Assembly: GCF_015832195.1 (NCBI RefSeq) | Contig: NC_052032.1 | Span: 8,562,618 to 8,626,617, forward strand | Length of the DNA: 64,000 bases | Source: Motacilla alba alba | Lineage: Eukaryota > Chordata > Aves > Passeriformes > Motacillidae | Direction of reading: 5' to 3' | Shown here: piece by piece, positions 1 to 10,610 of the stretch | How the letters are laid out: each line of letters opens with the position of its first letter | How positions within the stretch are numbered: position 1 is the stretch's first letter | Made by a program: the position numbers and the translations under genes | The notes under the pieces: generated by a model | The model's input: only the letters and a program-made list of their open reading frames with translations | Database searches by the model: none | What the model was told of the DNA's origin: nothing

Positions 1-704
1 TCCTGTCCCCAGGGATGTGCTGGGATCTCAGCCGCCCCAGCCCACAGCCAAACTCCCTCCCCTGAGGCAGCCGAGACAGAGCCATCTCCGGCCACCCAAG
101 CCCTCAGTGCCCCCCTGGCCTGGCGTCCCTCTGCAGCCTGGGGGTGGCTGTGCAGAGCCCGTCCCTGTCCCCCCGTGCTCCCCCCACACCCTCCATCCTC
201 AGCACTCCCGTCTGAAACACCCAGCAGGAGGCTGGGAACGTTTGGCTGCTCTCCCGAGGAGATTTTCCTTCATAAAACACAAGGCAGGCGGGGGCTTTTC
301 ACAAGCAGTGGGCACGGCTGAATCCCTTTTCTCGGCAGCCAGCGGGAGGAAAATGGGAGAAGGACAAGAGACAGGACGGCCACTGCCTTTGTTTGGGTTT
401 TGAGGCAGAAGGAGGACGGTGTGGGGGGTTTAAAGACGTGATGATGGGCCTGAATGTGCTGAAGGAGCAGCTTGAGGTGGGGAGGCTTCACACTGCCATG
501 GGAGGGGACAGGCAAGGTTTGGTTGTCACTGCCAGTGGCTCACGGGACAGGGGTGAGCCTCACATGGTGGGCATCCAAAGGGTTGGGGTCTCCCTGCTGC
601 ACTCAGGGTGGTGTCCAGGTGGGAGCAGGCTGCTTGGGAAGGGTCCTAGAGGTGTGTGGGATGTTGGGGACATGGTGAACAGGTTGGTGTTGGGTACCCA
701 TGGT

Positions 705-745
705 CCTTCAGGGCTTTCCAACCTTAATGGTTCCGGTATTAAATA
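705..745 (+). mobile_element. CR1 LINE 3'-terminus fragment
   Basis: GGTCCTTCAGGGCTTTCCAA then CCTTAATGGTTCCGGTATT matches the last bases of avian CR1 elements, which end in CCTTCCAACC...ATGATTCTATG. Only the terminus survives. Confidence 0.55.
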
Positions 746-1167
746 AATTAATAACCCAACTCTGTTTTGCACTTCAGGGCTTATGCACTGCCTCACCCCA
801 AAAGAGTGAGGAGAAGGAGCCCCAATCCTGCTTCTTCACCTGGCTCTGGCTTTGTCCCCCCAGCCCTGAGGAGCTGGGCATGGTGGGGACAGGGACACGG
901 GGCCAGGGCCACCACTGCCCTGGGGACCTGCTGGGGAGGCCCATCCGTGTGTCACTAGATGGCGGCTCCACCTCAGGAATGGCTGCAGGGACACGCTGGG
1001 GGCCAGCCCGGGGTGTCCTGTCCCCCCATGGGGGCCCAGCAGAGCCCCCCATGTCCCCCTGCCACCCGTGTCCCCACAGGCACCAGCGGAAGCCACCACG
1101 GCCATGCAGGAGGGTTTTCTCTCTCCGCTCACTGCAGCTTCCCCTTACAGCACCATTCCTGCTGGGA

Positions 1168-1245
1168 GGACCTCAAGTTGCACCAGAGGAGGTTTAGGTT
1201 GGATATCAGGAATCATTTCTCCACTGGATTTGGGATCCCCTGTAT
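1168..1245 (+). mobile_element. CR1 LINE 3'-UTR fragment
   Basis: CTCAAGTTGCACCAGAGGAG, GTTTAGGTTGGATATCAGGA and ATCATTTCTCCACTGG follow the standard CR1 tail (AGGTTTAGGTTGGATATTAGG...TTTCTTCACTG). The copy is truncated on both sides. Confidence 0.75.
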
Positions 1246-1378
1246 CCAGCTCCTTCCCACGGGGCCGCTCCTGAGCCACAGCTCAGCCTGACTGTGGCTG
1301 AGGTCAAAGAACTCTGTCCCTCTCTTCCCCCTCGAGGAAACCCAGATGGAGACATGGAAAAGATCTCATCTTGTGGTC

Positions 1379-1557
1379 TAGGGGCCACTAAACCCTCCTG
1401 GGGGCCACCAAACCCTGCCAGGGCCACCAAACCCTGCCCAGGTCACTAAACCCTCCTGGGGGCCACCAAACCCTGCCAGGGCCACCAAACCCTGCTCAGG
1501 CCACCAAACACTCCTGGGGGCCACCAACCCCTGCCAGGGCCACCAAACCCACCTAGA
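1379..1557. repeat. Minisatellite of GGGCCACCAAACCCTGCCA-like units
   Basis: About nine imperfect units of 19-22 bp, with a higher-order period near 63 bp in which a CTCCTGGGG variant recurs. The reverse strand reads as a periodic Trp/Gly-rich peptide, which I regard as non-coding. Confidence 0.9.
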
Positions 1558-1754
1558 GCCCCAGTGCCCAGATGAGATCAATGCCTAGACCAGCCCTGGC
1601 TGAGGGTGTGAGCCTCCCGTGGGGCTCTAAAACCCTGCAGCACAAGAGAGAAAGCCCCCGGAGCCCCAGCCTGGCAGATGCAGGCAGGGAGGGAGGGCGT
1701 GCATCCCACTGGCATCATCATCCCCGCAAAACCCTCAGGGATTCTCTGGCAGCT

Positions 1755-2516
1755 TGTCCTGGTTTATGGCAAATTTGGGAGAAAACCTCCAGAAGGGGGG
1801 CCCCTCTAGAAAGCAAACCCACACAGTCCCTCCCCACAACTGTTTGGGGAAGGATTCCTCGGAGAGAAGTGGAAAGAACCTGTTTGTTTAACAGGCACGG
1901 CACCCAAAAATGAACAATACCGGGTGACAACACTCTTTCACCGCTCTGAAAAGGATGACAAACTCAGAAAGTCGCTCCTGGGAGTGGTCGCTCTGTTGCC
2001 GGTCCCTCGGGCGCTGGGGATGGCTGCTGCCCAGAGGAGGCCTCGCTGGGCCACCAGGTGCAAACTCTCGGTGTTTCCTGGTCCCAGCAGGTTCAAGTAG
2101 TTCCAAAAAAGGAAAGGAAAAACAGTCCAGGGGAAAAAGAATTCGGACTGCTTAGCTAAGCTAACTAATGAGCAGAAGCAAAAAGCAGGAGCAAAGCAGG
2201 AGCAGGAGCAAGAGCAAAGCAAAAAGCCAGGCAAAAAGCAAAAGCCACGCTATGTACTGCCCCTTCTCTGTGTCCCACCAGCCGTGGGGAGCAGGCTGAT
2301 AACAAAACCAGAACAAAACATTCGCTCTTCAGACCCAGTCTTGAAGGCACAGAACAAAATATCCAGCACAAACAGAACACACCAATGGGGACACAAGAGT
2401 CACAACGTCACCCTAGGACACGGGTACAAAAGCCTCGGGAATGGACAGACACCTCTCCCAGCAGCACACGTCCCCCAGCTCGTGTGCTGCCTGGTGCTCA
2501 CGCTCCCAGTATGACC
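1755..2516. mobile_element. Probable solo LTR of an endogenous retrovirus-like element
   Basis: The sequence opens with TGTCCTGGTTTATGGCAAAT, the common start of songbird ERV LTRs. It continues with GGGTGACAACACTCTTTCAC, a purine-rich AGCAAAAAGCAGGAGC stretch (2166-2255) and AACACACCAATGGGGACACA as I recall them in songbird LTRs. No gag, pol or env coding is attached, so it would be a solo LTR. I could not fix the 3' end or a target-site duplication. Confidence 0.5.
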
Positions 2517-4131
2517 AGTTCCCCCCAGCCCCGGCTCTGCACAGAGCCGCAGCTCTGAGGCACAGCCAGGCTGGAGCAGGTTCCTCCTCGCAGCCTCCAG
2601 CGCCCTGCCAGAGCCAGCTTAGCTGAGAGTAATTAGTGTGGTTATCAAGGGAAGAGGTGGATTAATGTGGGAAAGTCATTGATGAAGGCAGAGAAGGGCA
2701 GATGCTTTCCTGGAGTCCCCAATCAATACAGACCTTGGAGGATGAACGAGGGCTTCAAAGAAAAGCAGCAGCCAACAATTGAGTGCTTTTAGCTCCCGGA
2801 GGCTGCTCTGCCTGCAGCAAGGAGTGCAGCAATGCCCAGGGCAGGCGCACACCCTGCCCATTATCCCTCCTGTGCCCGGAGCAGCCTCTGCCCACGGCCT
2901 GCCCCTGCAGGGAGGAGGCTGATGCTGCTGGGGCGGGGTGGAGATGGGCACCGAGGGTGTGGAGGTGGCCGTGAATCTGTTGAAATCCCAATTCCTGCCC
3001 CCTCTCGGCCCTCCGGGTCTGCCTCACACCTCCCCTTCCCGGCAGGGTGAGGGGACACCAGTGGCACCGTTGGTGACCGCCAGGGCTCTCTGGGATAGCC
3101 ACAGCCTTGATTGTGTTCCTGCAGGGCAGTGGGTGAGAGAAAACCATCCTTGCTAGGCTCCTATCTCGCAGGCTGAGCAGATTCCAGACTCCTGTGCCCT
3201 GTGCCACACAGGGGGCTGTGCTCCCTGTCACCCTGTGCCCCTGGCGCTGCCAGCACCCCCTGCCCCGCTCCATTTGCTTTTCCTTTACTGTGCAATGCAA
3301 AGACACAAAGCGGGTGAGGAAGAGCCGGGAGGAGCTGCTGGGAGGAGAGGGAGCGATGGAGCTGAAGGCTGTGCTGCAGCCCCTCGGGGCCATGCCCTGC
3401 TGACCAGCGACACCAGCCTGCTGGCCACCACGGCTCCCGAATGCCACCACTCCTGGATGTGAGGCACGCACGGAACATGTCCCTGTCCCCACGCTGGTCC
3501 CCTCCAAGACGAAGCCCTGCCGGTCGCTAAGGTGCAGAGATGTGCTGTCATTTCTGGGGAAACTGAGTCAGGGAATGGGAAGCAGCTTGCCTTGGCAGTG
3601 CCAGCCAGCAGATGGGTGCTGAGCCGCAGGGGTGGCTCCTGGCACACTCCATTGATTGCCAGGGGGCAGAAGGGCCCTGTGGAGCCCCGTGTCCCTGCTG
3701 CCGGTCTCGGGGAGCACGGCTGAGGTTGAGAGGGGACAGCAGGGCTGTCCCTGTCCCCGGTGCCCACCCAGGGCTCCCTCCTGCAGCACCCAGCGCTTTA
3801 CTCGAAAGCCAGGCGGGGCGGGACAGCTCTGCAGAGAGGGAGAAAAAACCAAAACAAATCAGAGCATGTTTTTTTTTCTTTTGCGCTGCCGGCCCAGCTC
3901 CCAGCCCCTCCTCTGTCATTCCCGCTGGAATGTGTCTCCAAATTCCTGGCTGGCTCGCTGCGTGCTGCTGCCGGCTCTGCCTGCGATCGTTCGCAGCGAT
4001 TGCGCTTTTCCCACACTCGGGATCGTGGCTCGGCACCGCCGTGGCTCCGTGCCGGCTCCGCATCACCCCCAGCGCCACGGGGAGCGCAGGCTGGGGCGAA
4101 GCGCAGCCCCGGGAGCGGCGTGACTGTGCCC

Positions 4132-4149
4132 TGAGTCACCCCTGAGTCA
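4132..4149. promoter_or_regulatory. Pair of AP-1 sites 11 bp apart
   Basis: TGAGTCA occurs at 4132-4138 and 4143-4149 within CCTGAGTCACC repeated in tandem. That is one helical turn apart, at the edge of a CpG-rich patch. A single 11-bp duplication explains the pair equally well. Confidence 0.35.
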
Positions 4150-4809
4150 CCCTGCAGCACCTGCAGCCTCCTGCCCCTCTGCTCACCGGCAGAGAGGAGC
4201 GGCTGCTGCCCTCCTCTGGGATGGTTCCTGCAGCCTCCGTCGCTGTTTCACCGTTTTTTGTGCCTCTTCCCTGCTGTGCAGGCCGCAGACTTTGGGATTT
4301 CTTCACTCTGGGAGCAGTTTCTGGGCTCTGCTGTGCGCAGCCCGTGGAGGGGCAGGTGGCTGGGTGCAGGGATGTGTTTGTGTCCTGCTCTTTGTTTTTC
4401 CTGGCTGGGGAAAAAACAGCCACATCTCCCTGCCTGGTGTCACTTCCCTGTTCCCTGCGCTCAGGGCAGCTGCCGTTTCCATCAGTCTGGAGGCTCTCAG
4501 CAGATCCCCAAGCTCCAGGGCTGGGACATCACAGCAGCAGGATGGCCCCAAAATGGGCTGAGAGCAGCTGTGCTCACACAGATCCCGTGTCCATCCCAAG
4601 CCTGAACCACCTGCCCTCAGCACGGCATCGCCTGGCAGCCACTTCTCCTTCCAACACCCCAAAACTCCCTTATCTGCACCATAAACCGGGGAAGCAGCCC
4701 TCAGGAGAGGTGTTATCTCCTGCAGACACGCTGGAGGAGGTCAGGAAACACCTGGCAGTCCATGGCCTGGCCTGACAGGCCGAATCCAGGCTTCCAAAGC
4801 CCAGGCAAC

Positions 4810-4925
4810 CTCGGCTCACTCCCATTAATGGACTGTGTTTTACAGGGACTCCATAAAGCAGTTAATCCTTATCTGTAATTTATAAAAGAATAAACTGCAC
4901 GTGATTAAAACCATATTGTGTGAGG
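4810..4925. promoter_or_regulatory. Candidate conserved noncoding element
   Basis: A sharply AT-rich 115-bp segment with CCATTAATGG, CCTTATCTG (GATA-type) and TTTATAAAAGAATAAA. It has no repeat signature. Conservation is inferred only from texture. Confidence 0.22.
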
Positions 4926-7356
4926 CAGGCAGCTCCAACAGAGCAGCAGCACAGCTCCTCTGAGGATCTAGCACGCCGTCCCAGGTCCCTCAAGCCCCTC
5001 CTGGGACTTCCCAGGGGTCACCCACAGCCCTGAGCACCCTCCAGCTCCTGTCTCCCAGCTCTAATCTCAGGGCTCAGGACTCTGAGCATGAATAAACTCA
5101 GCTGTTATTTGCAAACAATTCACCCACAAGTACTCGACAAACAAAAACCTGTAATTAAGCAAATAAGGAGAACCTTCCTCCCCATTAAACAGCTCTGCAG
5201 ACCGGCTTCTGTTTGAATTGTTTTATTGCAACGGGTTTTAAATCACTCTTTTTTATTTGAGATGAGGTAAAAGCTGAACATAAATTTAAAAAAAATCCGG
5301 GGAAGGAGCTGGATGGGTGCCTGCCAGGGCTGTATCACTGCTTTTCCCATAGGAAACCCCCCTAAATCTGCTGAGAACGGGACACCCGCAGCATGGCCTC
5401 CTGCTCTGCTGCTATCACAAACCAAACACAGGGGAAGGTGAATGTAAACAGTTCCTTCAGCCCCATCAAATGAACACGGTTAAAGGTTGGCCCTAATTGC
5501 TCCTGGAGCAGGGGTGGCACTGCACATCATCCCCCAGCCCTGGGGGGACAAGGACTCCCGTCCCCCCACTCCCTGCCCCCCCAAAGCAGCGCTGCCTCTT
5601 GCGGGTGAGGGGTGAGGCAGGATCCCAGGTGAGGGAAGCCCCCAGGGAGGGATTTCCCACCTTGCAGCCCCAGTTTGGGGACAGAGAAGAGCCCCTGCAG
5701 ACTTTCCCTGAGCAGCTGCCCAGAGCAGCCTCTTCCCCCTCATTTCTGCCAGTGCTGACCCTCCCGTTTCCCTTGGGCACCGTGATTCCCTCTGGAATGA
5801 GGCACCGTGATTCCTTCTGGCTCCTGGCGAGCCAGAGCCCCTCTCCTCCAGCCCCTGTGCCATCCCAGACCACCAGAACTCCACGTTCCCCTGCTGCTGA
5901 GCAGGGACAGACTCACTGCATGTGCTGGCACGTGTGGCTCCTGTCACCCCCGGGCAATCCTTATCACGTTTTCCCAGTCGCTCCCTCCTTCCCCACACAA
6001 TGAAGGTCAGGGTGCAGAGGGACATTTGGGTTCTTGCCATCAAAACAGCCCGGTTCGGCTCGGTTTGTTTTATATTTTTTTTCCTTCTTCCTGCCCATCA
6101 AACTCCCCATATCCAAGGCTGAGGTGGCTGACACGGTGTGAGGATGTTGGGATGGGGCAGCCCTGAGCCAGCTCTGCTGGAATCTCACTCACTTCCACCG
6201 GGGAGAGCTGGGAAATGACCGAACTGGGGAATCAATGGAATCAACAAGCATTTGCAGCTTTGCCTATTTTTTTTTAATTTTATTTAATTTTTTTTTTCAC
6301 TGCTTAGAGGGTTTTGTTTTTAAAGCCTCAGTTTTTTTTCCAAGGCTGGGAAAACCTGCCCCAGAGCGAACCCGCTGGGATAGCCAAACCCGGGGGAGCA
6401 AGAGAGTTCTGGCAATTTTGAAATAAAACTATCTTTTTTTTCTGTCAGAAAAAACAAGTCCCAGGCCTGGCCAAAGACAAATATTCTGAGTGTTTGCTTT
6501 TAACGCTTTCAGTGCCAGCCAGCTGGGGCTTCTCATTTTACTGCAGCTCCTCACCCTGCACCACTCCCTGAAGGGGGGTACCAAGTTTTTCATTAATAAA
6601 ATAACACATTTTAATGTTTGGCTTTGTGAGGAGAAGCTTCCTCTGGCCGTGTGGGTTCTGCAGAAGCCCAAGTAGCTTCCTCCTGCCCTCAGGGTCCCCT
6701 CCAACCACCCCCTCCCCACGCCCAAACTGCTCTGTCTGTGCAGGGGCCAAATCCAGGCTGCTCTGACCCCGCAGTGCCAGTCTCAGGGCTGTTTGCTGCC
6801 AGCTTCGCGCACGTAGGAGGTGGAAGACGAGGTCAGAGAGGCACCCTGGGTGTCACTGCTGGTGTCACCTCAGAGACACCGCGTGGGGAGCTCAGCCTTG
6901 TTAGACAGCAGAGCACCCACGCACGAGAAACCGTCCGAGCCGCGAGCGCAGAGGAAACCAGGCGGGTTTCCTGCCTGGGCTGGGCTGCTCCTGGAGCTGC
7001 CCGATGCCCTGAGCCCCTCTGAGCCCCAGCCCCAGCCATGCCAGCCCCTCTGCAGCATGGCACTGCTGTCCCACGGGCTCGGGGCAGCTCTGCCATCCCG
7101 CCACGGTGCCCGCGGCTCTGCAGCTCTGTCAGGAATTGCTGCAGTGTGACACAAAGCTTTGCTGAGATCTTTTTTCTCCCTGCTGATAAAGGAATGTTGT
7201 GGCCATGCTCAGGGCCAGGTTCTCTGTGAAAAGGGGGATCCATCTGGCCTGAAGCTCCCAGGGTGGAGTCACAAACTTCCTTGGAAACTGAGGGATGGGA
7301 CATCTCCTTGGCTTGGGCATAACCAGAGGTGGGCAAGGTCAGATTCTTAGGTCTTG

Positions 7357-7476
7357 TGGCCCTGGTGACACTGACCACCATGCTGCCATCCCCAAAATGC
7401 TGGTGCCACGTGGCCCTGGTGACACTGACCATCATGCTGCCATCCCCAAAATGCTGGTGCCACGTGGCCCTGGCAG
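7357..7476. repeat. Two tandem 54-bp units
   Basis: Two copies and a partial third of a unit starting GTGGCCCTGGTGACACTGAC and ending AAAATGCTGGTGCCAC. They differ at one base (ACCACC versus ACCATC), so the duplication is recent. Confidence 0.95.
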
Positions 7477-8590
7477 GGGACAGCTGCTGGTGCACAGCAC
7501 TTGGCAGAGCTCCGAGGAGGATCTCAGGGGTTTGTGTTGGAAGCCACGGGTACCCGGGGCTGGGGGGTGTGGAGAAGGGCGGCTGGGTTTTCAAACCCAT
7601 TGGTTCATGGAAGAGCCATCAAGGGAGGGGCAAGGAGCAGCCTGCCTCGTAATTGTAATTGCTTTAATTACCTGGGCTGGCTCCGAGCAGGATCCCACAC
7701 TGAGGCAGGTGCCTCCTCGTCCCCTACCCAGCATCCTGGCCACCATTCCCTCCGGTCCCCACCATCCCAGCAGAGCATCCAGCCAGACCTGAGCCACGCT
7801 CTGCTCCAAAGGTGGCTCCCAACCAGTGTCCCCATCCCTGTCACACATCCAGGGTCACATCTGGGGCCACCCTGAGCGTGCAGCTGGTGAGACAATGACT
7901 TTGGGGTGAGCCGTGGGAGGCACAGCGCTGTTCCTTGCAGGGCAGGGATCCCGCTGACGCTCAGGGGTGCCACCAGGGTCCCTGACTCCTGCCCATCACT
8001 CAGGATGTGCTCTGCAGGAGCAGGCAGGGTGGTGTGTGTGGGATCTGGCCCCGGGGCGCTGGCTCAGCCGTGTCCAAGTGACGCAATGGAAAGCAGCAAG
8101 CAGGAGCGTGCCTTGCCCCTACTTGCAGCTCTTCCAGCTCTAGGGCTCGATGCTGCAGATAAACGGCCTTGATGGGACGGCAGGACAAGTTCCAACACTG
8201 CTTCCCAGTGGCTGCTGCCAGCTCCAGAGCGTGAGAAAATACCAGGCAGGGAGGGAAGGATCAGCATCGCACGGATGTTTGGAGATGATTGATATTTTTA
8301 CGGTGAAGTCGGGATTTTTGGGTTCCTCCATCCCCTCCACGTGGCAGGTTCCTGGGCTCGGGCTTGCACGCACGTGTTGGGCACTGTGCTGCCCACGGGC
8401 ACCCAGGGACACGCCAAGGCCTGGGCTGCAGCCCAGCTCCTCACCCGGGCACCCACAGCGGGGTGCAGGCACCCTCTGAGGCCCTGCACAGCAGCCCTGT
8501 CCCGGTGCCCACTTCACACCAGGCTGGTTAGGATGGACCCTCAAAACCAGTGAGTTTGAAAGGAAATCAAGCAAAACACTGAAAGCACAA
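7477..8590. other. Intergenic sequence, nothing recognised
   Basis: Unique DNA of moderate GC content. I see no exon, repeat family or motif cluster. Confidence 0.5.
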
Positions 8591-8985
8591 GTGCCTGTCA
8601 TGGGAGTCCATGCATCTCCAAGGACTGGGACTCCCTGGGTGCCTGTCATGGGAGTCCATGCATCTCCAAGCACAGGGACTCCCTGGGTGCCTGTCCAACC
8701 ATCTCCAAGCACAGGGACTCCCTGGGTGCCTGTCCAACCATCTCCAAGCACAGGGACTCCCTGGGTGCCTGTCCAACCATCTCCAAGCACAGGGATTCCC
8801 TGGGTGTCTGTCATGGGTGTCCATCCATCTCCAAGGACAAGGATTCCCTGTGTCCCTGTCTTGGCTGTCCATCCATCTCCAAGCACAGGGATTCCCTGGG
8901 TGCCTGTCCATGCATCTCCAAGGACTGGGACTCCCTGGGTGTCTGTCATGGGTGTCCATCCATCTCCAAGGACTGGGATTCCCAG
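8591..8985. repeat. Minisatellite with 39- and 48-bp unit classes
   Basis: About nine units share ATCTCCAAG, CACAGGGA and TTCCCTGGGTGCCTGTC segments. Full units carry an extra ATGGGAGTCCATGC or ATGGGTGTCCATCC block that short units lack. Three consecutive 39-bp units in the middle are identical. Open frames on both strands (for example 8140-8949 minus) simply follow the period. Confidence 0.95.
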
Positions 8986-10281
8986 GAGTTGCCACCTCCC
9001 TGCCCATGGTGCAGCTGGCTGCAGGGACTGGCCGTAGGAGAGGGCTCTGGCTAAAGAAGCAGCAGATAAAACTTGTTGCTTCTCAAGCAGGCGGTGAAAA
9101 GCCCTCTTCCTTCAGCTCCCAAAGCTGTGGGGATCAGAGGGCCTCACTCCTCCCCTTGTTTTGGCTGTTTGCATTTACAGCAGCTCCAGCACTGGCTGGG
9201 GCAGTGAATTCTCCTGGCTGGCTGGGAAGGACCAGACCCTTCTCAAGATGTCCCAGGACATGGCCTCCCTCTCCTGCCACCAGTGCTCTCTTCATAGCAC
9301 TGGGAAGAAGGAAAGCAGTGCAGGGAGCACTCTCTCCTAGCTCTCTCCTGGCAGGCTGTGGGACATGTCTGGGCATAAACCATCTCCTGCTGCAGACACC
9401 GTGTGCTCCAGGGATGCTCCCTCCGTGCAGGGGTCTGATGTGGGCAGCAGCTTCAGGACACGTCCCCAGGAGAGCCCTGTGCCCATCTGGATCACACTGG
9501 AGAGGTGACACCACAGAAAGCAAGCTCAGCTCTCTGGGAAAGCTCCCTGCCTGCATCCCTTGGGGTCAGCAGAGGAATTCAGCCTGATTATCATTAGAAT
9601 GAAGGCCAAAGGAGCTCGGCTCACCCTGGCTCCCTGCTCTCAGGTTCCCACCGTGGATCCAGCTCAGGGAGCTGCTCTGGGATGCCGCTGGGAGTCCTGC
9701 CTTGTGCAGGAGCTTGCTGTGGGGCAGGCAGGGCTGGTGTGAAATAGCAGGAGATGGGCCGTGCTGCCAGCAATCCCATTTGATCAGCTCCCAGGCCCTC
9801 CAAAATCAGCCACGCTCCTGCTCTCTGTTACCTGCCTGATCATCAGCACATGAAATTCAGGAAGGGGGAGATGTTGAAAGGATCAACACTCCTGACCCTC
9901 CTGCAGCATCTTATCAGTGCTTCCACTGGGACGCGGGTCAGGAGCGGGTGAAGCTGGAGGAGGGAGTCTGCTCCTTCCCAGACCTACCTGCCTCCCCGAG
10001 GTGAGGCTGCACTTGCTAAAAGGGAGCTTTTTCCTGAATAAAGATGAGCCTTAGCCACGGCATTGAACTAAAAAGACACAACCTGCTTCGAAACGAATGT
10101 CCAGAGCCTTTGCAAAGGCACTCCCCACCCAGCAGCGCCCCCGGCCATCCTCCCGCACCACCTGCGGACGCTCCAAAAAAGAGGGACACAAATCTACCTG
10201 GGCACCCGGGTGTTCTATCAATTAATTTATGTCTGAGTGTGCAGAAACAACCACCACGCACCTTGGAAGCCGGGGCACGGG

Positions 10282-10282
<1 letters not shown>
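8986..10282. other. Intergenic sequence, nothing recognised
   Basis: Unique DNA. A long poly-T begins at 10283. No gene or repeat family was identified. Confidence 0.5.

Positions 10283-10313
<31 letters not shown>
10283..10313. repeat. Poly-T tract (31 T)
   Basis: An uninterrupted run of 31 T directly before a CpG island. It could be the reversed poly-A tail of a retroposed copy, but no gene body is recognised next to it. Confidence 0.95.
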
Positions 10314-10315
<2 letters not shown>

Positions 10316-10610
10316 CCGGGGCGCTGCCGGTAATTCGCCGCGTTTCCGACGGCACCCGGGGGTTTGCTCTCGCCTCCTTATCGGAGCCGGGACGCGTGCG
10401 GTTTGGGGTTTTTTGATCCGGAATTGTGGCCCCGGGCGCTCCACCTGCCGGCTCCCCCGGCCGCTCCCCGCGGAGGAGGAGAGGAGGCTCCGCACCGTGG
10501 GATCCTCGTGGAGCGCAGCGGCGGCCAGGGGAGCGGCCGTGCCCGGGCACGTCCCGCAGCAGGCGGAGCAGGGCTCCCGCAGGCGCTGGGATGTGCTGCT
10601 CCGTGGCCAT
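10314..10610. promoter_or_regulatory. Orphan CpG island
   Basis: About 33 CpGs in 250 bp (lines 10321-10560), with TTCGCCGCG, GGACGCGTGCGG and GCAGCGGCGGCC. No exon is visible beside it. It could mark the promoter of an unannotated noncoding transcript or an enhancer. Confidence 0.4.

Larger units (their letters stand above)
1..1378. other. Intergenic sequence, no gene seen
   Basis: Unique moderately GC-rich DNA with two short CR1 pieces (705-745 and 1168-1245). Open frames on both strands overlap one another and show no domain, codon bias or splice structure. Confidence 0.6.
2517..7356. other. Intergenic sequence with AP-1 pair, CpG patch and AT-rich islands
   Basis: No gene is recognised. 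A CpG-rich patch lies at 3950-4120, with two TGAGTCA motifs just after it. AT-rich, repeat-free islands lie at 4810-4925 and 5085-5290, with GATA-type CTTATCT and TAATTA-like cores. T- and A-rich tracts at 6066-6080 and 6268-6300 are simple sequence. Confidence 0.5.

Noticed and set aside
8140..9007. Repetitive Gly/Asp/Trp peptides on the minus strand
   Set aside because: Direct translation of the 39/48-bp minisatellite. Other frames are also open, which is typical of tandem repeats.
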